A stretch of DNA of 50,119 nucleotides from the NCBI GenBank assembly GCA_002751075.1, contig NAOQ01000448.1, forward strand, positions 9,040-59,158, in the 5' to 3' direction. Made by a program: the position numbers and the translations under genes. Below are positions 35,801 through 47,959 of the stretch, piece by piece; within the stretch, counting starts at the first letter, position 1, and the number at the start of each line of letters is the position of its first letter. The notes under the pieces were generated by a model. That model saw nothing but the letters and a program-made list of their open reading frames with translations, had not been told where the DNA came from and made no database searches. This stretch comes from Ichthyophonus hoferi (Eukaryota > Opisthokonta > Ichthyosporea > Ichthyophonida > Ichthyophonidae).

Positions 35801-38800
35801 CAATCATTGACTCGACTCGTTTTCACTGCATCTAAATCTGTATTCATACGTATTATATCTCTTTTTTTAGGGGATTCTTTTTCTAAATAATATAAATGTA
35901 AAGAGAAATAAATAAATCTAGGCCAAATAATATAAACATAACATACATGTATGACAATGCTAGAACAAGTAATAATAGTGGCATATGGTGTACAATACAA
36001 TTGGCTAGTTCGTTTTGCACACATGGGGCAACACGTGAGTAAACTATGTTAAATTATAGGAAATTATAGGAAGAAGAAGCAAGACAAAATTATTTGCATT
36101 TCCACTCCTGAGTAGAAATAATAATGCCAGGTTAGCTTTAAAATACTTGGAAAATATGGAGACATGACAACCGATTAATTATATCGACAGAAATCTGTGT
36201 TGAAGAAGTGATTACCTCACTCATATAGGACGGAAGCTGCCAATTGTAAGTAGAGAATGAAAATTTATAAAAATTGTGGTCAGTATCACTGCAGAATTAT
36301 GTGTGCTAGTCCTGTCGCAGACACTAACCTTTACGCTCTTAAAATATATAATATCACACTTAGATTAATTAGCAACCAATTTTTTTTAATCATGACTGGC
36401 TATTTTGACTTATGCCCTAAAATACAGTACATCTTATATAGACTAATTAATAAATTAATATTAATTAATAATGGGTTAAATAATTATGCCACGAACCTCA
36501 ATACACAGAAGACCAATCGGAGCTTTAAACTTAAACATACACCCCATTGGTGTTTCCACCATGATCCGTATATAATAAGTTACAAAAACAATTATAAAGT
36601 TACTTTTTTCAGTCCTCAAATATATATTAAATGCTTCTAGATATCTATCATCCAGATTCTTTACGAGAAGGCCAATAATTTCAACCTGGTACAGTTGAAC
36701 TATTAGAGAGACTATAGTAGGGAGTAGTTCGGTTAAATTATAGAGCTATATAGTTATATATACAGGTTTGTATATATCTATATATTACTATTACTATTTC
36801 TATATATAGCTATTGTCATTTAAATATATACCCAAATGCATATAACCATATAAATCAAGATACTTGTATAGTGCCGATCCCCTATTATAGTGGCGTAGAT
36901 CATAGTTATTGCCAATAGTGCAAGTTGCAGGGCAAGGAGTTTAAAGCGTCTTTGAACTCAGAACAATTATGTGCCCTGCAAGCAGAGTTCACAAGGTTTT
37001 CAACTTGTCCTTTATTTATTGATAACTATTCAGATCAGCTAACAGAAAATAAGAACATTGCTTGCGACATAGAAATCAATGCAACAGATAACTAGTTTTA
37101 TTTCCAATATTTTATACCATAATATATCATATATTCTATTTCTTTATGATATGCTAATAATCAATACCAGAAATTATCTATCAAATATATGTGGCAATGA
37201 TTCAGAGTGGGATTAGTTCTTGTATACCCTATTAGGTATACAGTATAATCCGATTTCAGTCTCACTGCAAAGCATGTATTGTGCAACGTAATGAATAACT
37301 AATATCGCCAGCACTACACTATTTGATTAGTTATTTACATCTAACCTCTTGCTGCATTATTGGGTTTATGAGCCTCAAAACCAATGAGATAATACACAAG
37401 AAATTAATTACCCTGCCCCTAATAAATTTAAATAATCCTAATTGCCAGTTTAAAATTACAACATTTAGAACCGTATAAATTAATTACGGTGTGGTTGAGA
37501 CGAAGCTTCTAGTTTTGTTCGCAATATAGTCTGCCGCCTGACATGCATTATTGTCAGAGTAACAGTTTAAAATAAAGACAGGGTATATGTGCCCTATGTT
37601 TTTCTAGTTTCAACACCTAGGCATACATACCTTTTATAATCTTGTGTTCATAAAAAATTATCACTACTGGGTTAAAACCAACTTCCTGGTAGTGTTTCGT
37701 TATTGTGATTGGATCACTAATTAATTATTTAGATATGGTATATATCTATTTGATAGTAATTATCCTTTTTATAAAGATCATTTAGATTAAACTACAACCT
37801 CTCTATAAAAATAATTTAAGGATCATATAGTTATAAAAACAAAGGCTACATAAATATATAGATAGATGTGATGTGACTCACCGGGTATGAAAAAGTATTA
37901 TATAAGGTATTGAATTATATACCAAATATATCACCGTATATATATATCCAAATAACAATATATGCACACATTTTAAAATTTCAGCATATTATATAGTTTT
38001 ATGTTTAGACTTAAACAAAAGTCAATCAAATTTATTATCGGCTGCGGTTTATTTTTTCCAGCTTTTCTTTTAACCAATTGGTTTTGTAGGTTAATTCCGC
38101 AATCTGAGGAATATTATCTGATTAATACGGTCCACTTTCACACAAACAGATATATCTTCATCGAGCCTATGAACTCAATCCTCATCCTGTGCGGACTTGT
38201 TAAGTAATAAAAACATGCCTTGGGCTATCTGTACTCCATGTACATAAGGATACACCTTTAAACACTACCTGATTCGATATTTCTTCAATTCTAAATAGAT
38301 ATAGGTCACCGGGAATCAACCTGTCTCTAATTATATCTAACACAATATATGATGCAATGATTATAATATAATGGGGTATTATGGGATACTGGAGTGTAAG
38401 ATATTATGCTATCCTGTTCAAAAGCGCAAAGGAATATATGACTCAATGCGTTGAGTATAAATTATACATGCAATATCATCATAATATTATAATATATCAT
38501 ATCACACCACATCAAATCATAACAATATCATATCCTATATCATGCCATATCATACTATTTCATATCATAATAAACTATATACCTCCTATAGACCTACTTC
38601 ACTGACCCTATTGTAGACGCTAGTTTACTAGCTCTACCACATCGTATCATACCATATCATACTATTTGATACCATACCATATTATGCTATATCATACGAT
38701 ACCATATCATACCATATCATACTATATATCCCTTAATAGACCCACCTCACTGTCCCTATTGTAGACGCTAGTCTTACTAGCTCGTATCTCTGCTTTAACC

Positions 38801-41800
38801 AAGTCAATCTGTTTTCTCTGCAAGAATATATCTATATATGAGGCCATTATGCTCTTCTTTTTCCTTTGTAGGATATACAGACAAATATCTATACTCCGCC
38901 ATACTCGTATATGTTGTGTAATATTCTAGCCAGTAAAAAATCAATTTTAATATGCATTAAAACCTTATCAGCTATTATGAGTTGTTTTTAACCAATAGTA
39001 ACTTGTAGCTCACTTTTAATTGCTATTTTTATTCGGTGTATCATCATCCTTAGTAATGGAAAATAAATAAACAACATGACGTAAAATATATCTATTAACA
39101 ACCTTTTGACTAGTTGGTTGTCATTCAAACGCTATTGCTCATTAAAACTTTATACAATGTATTTTCAAATGCGGCTTAAGTAGATTTCTGAACATGTGGC
39201 ATATTTTAATACAAAAAAATCAGTTATTAATTGACTATATTTCTATATCATGCTACTAACGTAATGTTCATTGATTGAAAATCATTAGTAACATTTACCA
39301 TCATCATCACCATTACCATTATCATTACTATTACTATTACTATTACTATTACTATTACTATTACTATTACTATTACTATTACTATTACTATTACTAATAC
39401 TAATACTAATACTAATACTAATACTAATACTAATAATATTACTATTACTAATCCTATTATTACTATTACTATTACTATTACTCCTATTATTACTACTACT
39501 ATGACTATTATTGTCACTATTACTATTATTATTGATATCACTACCATTAATACTATCTTCTCCTTCATGCTATCTTTCACTTTCTCTCCCATTGTAATAA
39601 ACTTCTTTCTTACTCTCCTTTAGTAAAGGGATAAAAACAATGCCCCTACCAGTTTACTAGATTCATCATCGTAATGCTCGGATTGATTCTTGATACACTC
39701 GATCTACAAAAGCATAAAATATTAATTAATTAATTAATTAGGCGGGAACTACCTGCAAAGGGCAACTATGATAGTATGATCGAGTAGGATATGCTATGTT
39801 TGGTATGTTATGGTTTGATATAATAGAATATGGTATGATACAGTACAGGATAATATAATATAATATCACACCACCACACTAGTGTATGTCGACTATGTTT
39901 AAAAAAGACATTACAAGGTAAACGTCAACCTTAATTCACACCAAAACCAAGCCGGACGATGGAAAAAAGGAAAGGGTCAAAAAGAATAGAAGAAATAAAG
40001 AAAGAACAGGGGGGGAGACAGGCAATATATTAAGAAGAGAAAGAAAAAGGACTAAGCTAGAAAGAGACGAGAGGGAAGTAGAAGATAACCATAAGAAAGC
40101 TTGATAAATTTAAGTGAATTCATTTATTACAATCTATTACATACCTCCTGTCGTAACAAAGCAACTTTACCCTCCTCTACTATGATTTCACTTTCCACCG
40201 TGGATAGTATTTTGGAGTGACAGTGAACCAATGGGGGACTGGCTAGGGTTAATAATGGTGTGATATTAGAACAAAATGTGAACATTTAAAAATAGGTGAT
40301 AATACTGGTAGGCCAATGAGATAGTTTTACAGCGTGATTGGTGCTTTAAAGGTGATAAAACCACACAAAGTGAGTGAAAATATCCAGGCTGTAATCTGAT
40401 CTCATTAGTCGCAATCAATAGTATGCATTGTGAATCATCGGTTATGATTAGTTATACCTACCATTGATTGGTGTGTCATCCTGTCCTTGCTGTTTACTAT
40501 TAGTTCTGACCTAGTACAGGAATGTATTGAAATGAGTATAAAGGAATTCACCTACCCTACTATACCCCATCCACTCTAGAGAATATACTTGAACGTACTG
40601 GATTACCTGTACATATCTTATTGTGGTATATATATTTATGCACATTTTAATACAAGAATATGGTTGGACATACATTACTATTAAAATATACCTGGATATA
40701 CAATAACAGCAAGATATATATAGTATTACATATACCTATATATATTAAAACATATGTATACCAATCCCTTGGTTTATATTTTAACCATATCCTCTCCTTC
40801 ACTGACTTTTTCACTATGCAAGTGAACATATATATGCGCATACTAATATATCCAATATATTATGCATTTATAGATATATCTCAGCTTTGACTTTGTACAT
40901 CTACAAAACACTTGTTTTTAAATATACATATACCATATAAGGCTTTGTAAATGTATTCAATGAATGTATTTGTACTATATATATGCATAACCCTACCTCC
41001 CTCACCTGGGCTATCTCCTTCTCAATCCCCTCTATTTGCAGTCTTAATCCTTCTAGTACCCCTTGTCTATTGCCTCTACTATCCTCATCTCCACAGGATT
41101 CTGTGTATACATCAGGATCAGGTCATGGTTGGGTGCTGCTAAAGTTCAGAATAGTGTACTGTGTTGTATTATATTATAAGAGAGAAAAGAAGAGAGGGAA
41201 AGAGAGAGAAGGAGAGAGGCCCCAACTCAATCCAATCCGAGGTATACCAATCCAATTACTATCCTGCTAACACTGTACTTTGACATCCAATCATAGTACT
41301 TGGCTTATGAAAATGTATTCTCCCTATCGGATAACGCGACGTTGGTTTAGGTATGATTTAATAAAGGAAGGTTATGCAACTGTCTTGAGACAAACATTTA
41401 AAATAAACTGTACAATGCTATTGATAGAGAGAGCATTAAATCCCTTTAAAATATAACTCGTACCTTCGGGAATAATGATTGGCTCAGCCAGACGGGAGAT
41501 CATCTCTGTATTATTTGAAAACCAGTAATTATTGGTCAATATATTAACTTAAAACAGCTAGGTAGTAGTAAAAATGAGTGTGGATTGGTTTTTCTGTGTA
41601 TTTAAATAGTTAAACTCCTAACCAATCATATTAATTTGGTAATCAGACAGTAAAAATATAACATGCAATCCAGGAATATTATTGGGTATCTATAATTAGG
41701 ACATTCAGCAGGTACATGGTACACGTGTTAGCTCTAACTACGCATTAGCAATTGGTTAAAATAAATACTCAAAATGTTAAAAAGGAAGATAAAAACCAAA

Positions 41801-44800
41801 AAAACCAAAAATAATAATAAAATAAACGGTAATAATATATATATTTTTAATATTAAAAACCAATCAATCAGATAACCGATACCATTTTTCTTTCTAGCAT
41901 TCTTTTTCTCTCTATCTGTATATTACCCAGTGGAGTTTATCTAATCCCAACACATACCTACTACTTGATTGGCTATAAAATGTTCATTTAGCTAACATGA
42001 TAATACTCCGATTACATTGCTGTGGTATTAAAACAATGATACTACTGGCCTAATCCCATATAGTTACAGTATATATTCACTATAAACATATTATATAGTA
42101 TAATATAACATATTACACCATTGCTATAACCTCATATGATGATAATATACTGGCACTCTCATCACATAATATACAGGTTAAATGCTAATAGTAGAGTATA
42201 AACCGATAGAATGACATGAATAAAAATAAAAATTGAATATAGGATACTATAGGGTAAATGGTAATAATAGTGTATATATCATAATAGCATTTACGTTTCT
42301 ATAGCAGTGCATATTTAACCATTTAGCATACTTAGTAGTATCTACACAATAATGTGTGTATATATAATACATTTATATTTACATTTACCCAATAGTATAC
42401 ATGTATTATAAATGCATTAGCAATAAGCTAGGCCGGCGTTACTACAAATAGCGTGCAATAGCATTTCAGAACAATTATCTTAGCCAATCAAGAAGCATCC
42501 TTTAAATATAGATAAATCATATAGCCAATCAAACACTCACCCGACTGCTGCTTTTGAAACTGGGCTTTGGCCTTTCTGACCTTCCATTGTAATTTGCCAA
42601 TAAGGTCAGTTGCTTTCTTTTTTATTGAAATTTTAAGCACAATATCTTATGCGGTAACCAATCCTGAATCTATCTATTGCCATATAATTAATTATCTTTG
42701 TATATCTATATATAGTAATGTTAATTATATTAATTATATTAATTTATACCTCCTTCTCTCATTCGATTCAGGTGTGTCTATATACTTTCTACTTAAATAA
42801 ACTTAAAACACGTTGATATATAATAATAATGCAATAAAATATAGTATAGTGTAATATAATATAACAGTAGAATATAATATAACATAGCCTAATAAAACAT
42901 GGATATTATATAAGCTACATACTACCATGCAACCTACCAAGAAATAGTTAGGCGCTACAATAAATAACATCGTCCTATACTACCATACTATACACGTAAG
43001 AAATACAATACCTCTTTCTCCATCCGATCTATATCTTGTAACTTGATCGCTAATAAGCGACTCATGGTATCTATGGATTCTTCATCATCTTCAATTCTAT
43101 TGGGGAATATGCATATAAGGATAACATCTCTGCTCATCGTAGATGTGATAAATACGGCAACCAATCAAAGTAACGACCATATAATTTCCTTGCCTATCTA
43201 TTGGTTTAATTTGTATCCCCTATTGGTTATTGGTTATCTTTGCCCCTGCATGTATCTTACTGATTTATGACCACTTGCTTGCTATATATACATCTATATA
43301 ATCCTATATACTGTATAAACAGGATGTAATATATAGTATAATATGATAAAATATACAATATATACTATAATAAAATATAATACAAGGGATAATACGATAT
43401 AAGATATAATATATACTAAAAGGTTTATCTAATATAATGCTCACTTATCTCTCAACGTTTCTATCGCCATGCGCAAATTTACTTTTTCAATTTGAAGTTT
43501 TCCATTGGCCTCCTTTGCTGTCTCTGTCTATATATATATATATATATTATTAAAATTTTAATGGTATACCTAGGTTGAAGAATAGTTCAACTTATAACCC
43601 CAATATGATATAGGGGAAGTGTACTGGAAAATTTAAAATGCAAAGCAACCAATGGTGATGGTTATATACTATAATAAAATGAAACACAATAATGGTCGAA
43701 TAAAGAAGCAACTATAGTTTTTATAATATTTAAAACGTGGGTTAGTGTGGAGCTGATTGGATATAAAATCTGCAATACCTTGTGACAGAAATTAATCAAT
43801 GGTAATTAAAGAATAATGTAGATAAAATGTGTGATCAATATAAAATATTTGATCCAAATTATACTACATTGTACTATAGTATATTACAAAATTAGATATA
43901 GGAGAAGAAATATGAGAGAGAGTATAGTATAAGAAAGAGAAATGAAATGGCAACAAAGAAAGAAATAGTAATAATGATGTAATAGCATAAAAGTACAGCA
44001 ATGATGTGATAGAATGGGTGTATGTACAGATTCATCTATGAATGATAACTAATTAACCAATTAAATTGTCAGGGCAATGTATAAGATTTTATTAAAGAAA
44101 ATCAGTCTGTCGTATTGAATTGATTGGAAGTATGCAAGCTACAGCTTGGTATTAATTAAGTATAGAGTACTAGTTTATGATTAATGATAACCTAACCAAT
44201 AGTGTTATGTGCTTATAATTTTAATCTAACGTATAGATATAAGGTATGTTGGTGCCATCTTTGGCTACTAGATCATTGATATAAAACACCAAGGTGATAC
44301 TACATCCAATGAGATTTAAGAAAATTGTGTTAAATAACCCAAGCCAATCTTTGTATGTCTTACTTATTTAAGTCAGTCTATTGTATAACAGCATATGAGA
44401 GAAAGAAAGAAGTGGGATAAAGGAAAAGATAGAAAAGAGAGAATGGAGAGAGTGCGGAGAGTGGAAGGATGAAAAGGAAGGGAGAAGGGAAAGGGGGGAG
44501 AGAGAAGAGAGGAGAGGAAAAGAGAAGGAAAAAGAGTAAAGAGAGAGAAAGGAAGGCAGAGAGAAATTAAAAGATAAGACACCTCATCTTTCAAGTCCTG
44601 TACAGCCACAGTATTCAGGCGGTCATTGGAATATACCCCAGGGAGCTGCGAGTAATGCACATGTTAATATATATATTGCAAGTATACTATATACAGCTGT
44701 AAGCTGTACCCGTGTGTCCCTTCTAAGGAGGGGAGACACTACACTATTACTACTCTTACTACTATTACTATCGACTATTATATGATGCTGTTATGAAATT

Positions 44801-47800
44801 ATTAGTTGGAATAGATTTACTCATATCTTGAATTGAGTAGGTAGTATCAGTACTATAGCTATATATGTATGGGTATTGATCAATGCCTTAGTTGCTATCT
44901 CCAAATATATCAAATAATGGTTTGGGTTGTTGGAAACCAACTAATGTATATTAATCAAATGTATTAAAAAAATGGAATAGAGGCGTATTAATTATAAAAA
45001 TAGTAAAATTCTAATGGAAGGCAAGAGTTGGATAAGTCCTGGTAAAGCAAGATTCTCCAAAAAATAACCATCAACTATGGATAAGATAATAGGTAAGACA
45101 TGATCGGCAAACACATGACTCTCTATAAATAGTAACCAATAGATGTGATACGCAGTCTAGAGAGACTACGTATGCAAGCACACGTGAGCTCTTTTGAGTA
45201 TGAAAAGAACTGATTAGCGGAATACACAATGAAGATAAATGAATAAAGTTGATTGAGCTGTAAAATTTAAATAGATATATGATATACTCTGTATGAAAAT
45301 ATGAATAAGAATGGAGTTAAATGTATTTGTATATGCATAGTATGCACATCTCTATCTAATTATAATATCATGAATTAATTGGTTATAACGTTTTAAATAT
45401 TATGATATATGATCACTGAGGTCTTTCCTTTCCCTGGAAAATCAATCCTAGATACGTACGTGTTAAACCAAATAAGGTGAAAGATCTTTTCAATCAAAAG
45501 TATACATTTCAAGTTCATCCAATTATTAAACAATGTTTGCATATCATTAAACAAATTCATCTAATCAGTAAACAATATATATGAACTATATGAAATCAAT
45601 ATCCCTCCATAAGTAATAGAAAGGAGAGGGTACACAAAAGGGAAAGGAAAGGGAAACGAGAGAGAGATTAACGTAGAGGTCGATCTAGCAGACATACTTA
45701 TACTTACGGTTGGGTTGGATTTCACTATGAAACACTCTAATATTTTTTGCCGTTCTACTTCGTCTCTCTTATCCTTAATATCTTTCTGTTTATAAAATAA
45801 AAATAGGAATATTAGTGGTGGAGATATAGGTACAGTGGCTATGATTGTCCGTATATATATGTGTGTACTAGGATCTATATGGGTGGACAAGGGGAAGAGA
45901 GATCTGATAGACAACCAACAACCAACTAAAAAGGCAATTAAAAGTTCAAATTGGGTAATTCAATAAATATAATAAGATAATAATTACAGCACAGGGACAT
46001 AATAACTACAATATAGTAAGATGATAATTACAGCACAGTAAGATAATAACTACAACACAGTAACAGAAAGCTGCAACACAGTAAAATAATAACTACAACA
46101 AAGTAATATAATAACTACAATACAGTAATATAATAACCACTACACAGTAAGAGAATAACTACAGCAAAGTAAAATATCACCAACGTGTGCATATATATAA
46201 TCATCTTTTTTAAAAAACATTTTCTCATATAGATGTACACACATATATGTATATATACCAGAAAGACATCTAACTAAAAACAAAATAAACCATAGTCTAT
46301 GTAAACCACAACGTTACAATATACACACATGGTTTGACCTTTTTAGTGCATATGTGGATGTAGTATAGGGGTATGAGAAGGAAAGAAATGCTACAATGAT
46401 ACAGACTATGTCTAATTGCAGTAATCGTTCCCGTTGTCTCATCTCTCTCTCACTCTCCCTTGTTTCCCTTTTTTGTCTTAGCTCTCGCAGTCTCTCAGCC
46501 ATCTGTAGTAGGTGGTTGGACGTTAGATATGATTGTACGTAAGGATAGTTTAGGTATTATTTGGTATGTGTTAGGAATGGTCTAAATGTAGTGACCTATG
46601 GCTAGACTGCATCAATTAGAAGATGATATATGCATGCAGGTGGGTGGACGTTGACGTATGTATGTATGTGCGTATGTATGTGTGTATGTATGTACGTATG
46701 CATGTATATATATATATATGTAGGTAGGTAGGTACAAATATATGTATATATATGTATAGATTTCACAATCACCTGCATTTCTATATGACAGTACAAAGAA
46801 AATGAAGGAATAGATATGCAAGGTATGATTTTCTGGCTGTTCTAACTGGTTTCATTAGGATAAAAACAGCCAATTATATAACATATATAATTATATTTTT
46901 GTATTAAATCTGTTAATAAAGAGTGTAACTTAGTAACTAAACCAACTTTAATCGATCATATCGATTACCCAAGAGTTGAGATGCTAGGTTTCGGGGGAAG
47001 TAGCTTTCATAGAATTACATAGATATTTATGTACTATTGTACAATATTATGATTTATACTATAGTATAATATAATGTAATGCAAGGTTTTATATCATAAT
47101 AAATCGAATATAATATATTACAATATTATAAAATACTAAGGAATAGCGAACTATATGATATACTACTATATGATACCATATAATGGTATACTCTAATAAT
47201 ATTTTTTACACTACAATAAACATCTAGTACCTAACAATTAGATAATAATTACTATCTACTTATAACTTTAATCTATCAATTATACCGATTATACCACTCA
47301 CTATTCGATGCACCATACAGCTCAATCTAGCGTGATAATTAGTTTGCCTTAATTAGTTCACAATAAAATTAAATAATATATAAGATAGGTAGATACTTAT
47401 ATAGTTGTGTTTAACTATTACTATAAGTAAATACAATAAATACAAAGTCATTAATAAGTGAAGGAGGCAGGGAGATAAGGAAGGAGAGGAAGGGTGACGT
47501 GTAGGAATAGACGCATAGATGCACAGTCAGTTATAGATATATATATACATATACAGCATTGATTATAAAAACATGCATACCAATAATTAAACATAACTAT
47601 AACTGAAGGGCGGTAAATAATACTTAATGAGGATGCTATAAATAAATTGCAGTAAATTGTGTAGATGGAAGTAATGATGGAGGGCATAAATGGAACATGG
47701 AAGCTTGATAAGATAAATAAGATAAAATATGTCTTTGTACCAATAGATAGTATTTATTAACGGATGAATTGAACAATCCGCATATAAAGTATAGCATAAG

Positions 47801-47959
47801 TATTTATAACCTACAAACCTGTAAACATAGCAGCATAAAAATATATTGCACACATGCATACCTAAGGGCTAAAAGATACATACATACACAATGCATTTTA
47901 TACATGAATTTCACTACCTGGCTTGTATTACCCAAGTCAGAGATGTTAGCGGACAACAT
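32878..47959 (-). CDS. predicted coiled-coil protein, about 17 exons, unrecognised
   Basis: Exons assembled by eye on the minus strand: 47959-47918, 46502-46407, 45785-45708, 44645-44583, 43527-43445, 43096-43012, 42616-42541, 41505-41464, 41100-41006, 40489-40462, 40242-40145, 39703-39650, 38817-38751, 34215-34188, 33927 (or 33888)-33717, 33457-33269, 33099-32878. All phases fit, giving about 505-518 residues. It starts MLSANISDLGNTSQ, then a charged MAERLRELRQKRETRESER, then heptad-like segments (GKLQIEKVNLRMAIETLRDK, LEGLRLQIEGIEKEIAQ, RKQIDLVKAEIRASKTS). The C-terminal third is basic (KRRRVIKYSFKQTKLPFRRR) and then Pro-rich (LPSPPPLLPYPIAP), ending DSRVRDNI. This layout suggests a cytoskeletal, spindle or nuclear scaffold protein, but I recognise no family. 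Less certain: the exon 2 donor (46407 or 46395), the exon 7 start, the exon 13 donor (38751 or 38746), and the join across the 4.5-kb intron, where the 3' part could be a separate gene. Confidence 0.65.
33158..33190. repeat. (GTAT)n microsatellite
   Basis: Perfect GTATGTATGTAT run in the last intron of the coiled-coil gene. Confidence 0.9.
36265..36350 (+). repeat. interspersed repeat R2, copy 3
   Basis: Shares GTCAGTATCACTGCAGAATT and CCTGTCGCAGACACTAACCT with the R2 copies near 21634-21775 and 31005-31090. No open frame; class unknown. Confidence 0.6.
38195..38350 (+). repeat. interspersed repeat R1, plus-strand copy
   Basis: GGGCTATCTGTACTCCATGT, GATTCGATATTTCTTCAATT and ATAGATATAGGTCACCGGGA match the second half of the R1 unit near 6535-6650. 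It lies in the large intron of the coiled-coil gene. Confidence 0.65.
38588..38634 (-). repeat. partial duplicate of coiled-coil exon 13 with its donor
   Basis: This 47-bp segment matches 38736-38783 with three substitutions and one single-base indel. The source segment contains the 3' half of exon 13 and its splice donor. The two are separated by a pentamer microsatellite (about 38635-38730). Confidence 0.85.
38635..38735. repeat. (ATACC/ATACT)-type microsatellite between exon duplicates
   Basis: CATATCATACCATATCATACT units. A further tract of the same family precedes the duplicate at about 38460-38585. Confidence 0.8.
39296..39540. repeat. (TTACTA)n hexanucleotide microsatellite
   Basis: About 240 bases of ATTACTATTACTATTACTA with (ACTAAT)n variants, in the intron after exon 12 of the coiled-coil gene. 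It gives a spurious Val/Ile-only frame on the minus strand. Confidence 0.9.
44396..44572. repeat. purine tract in intron 4 of the coiled-coil gene
   Basis: Nearly pure A/G on the plus strand over about 175 bases (AGAGAAAGAAAG, GGGAGAAGGGAAAGGGG). It is a pyrimidine tract on the transcript, starting about 15 bases after the exon 4 donor. Confidence 0.85.
45975..46175. repeat. minisatellite of about 22-bp unit
   Basis: About nine imperfect units around the core AATAACTACAACACAGTAA, varying at a few positions, in intron 2 of the coiled-coil gene. It is more complex than the microsatellites elsewhere in the window. Confidence 0.8.
46655..46750. repeat. (GTAT)n microsatellite
   Basis: GTATGTATGTGCGTATGTAT run in intron 1 of the coiled-coil gene. 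It gives spurious Thr/His/Tyr-rich frames on the minus strand. Confidence 0.85.

Larger units (their letters stand above)
34216..38750. other. large intron of the coiled-coil gene, with repeats
   Basis: Contains long pyrimidine tracts on the minus strand near 34220-34260 and 34440-34500, an R2 copy at about 36265-36350, an R1 copy at about 38195-38350 and a pentamer microsatellite at 38460-38730. A possible 10-nt micro-exon (34367-34376) or a slightly longer exon encoding AQLLLKDETR lies between the two pyrimidine tracts. I could not decide whether it is used. Confidence 0.45.

Noticed and set aside
39248-39592. 114-codon Val/Ile-rich minus-strand frame resembling a membrane protein
   Set aside because: It is a translated hexanucleotide microsatellite inside an intron.
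46602-46821. Two His/Thr/Tyr-rich minus-strand frames
   Set aside because: They arise from the GTAT microsatellite in intron 1 of the coiled-coil gene.
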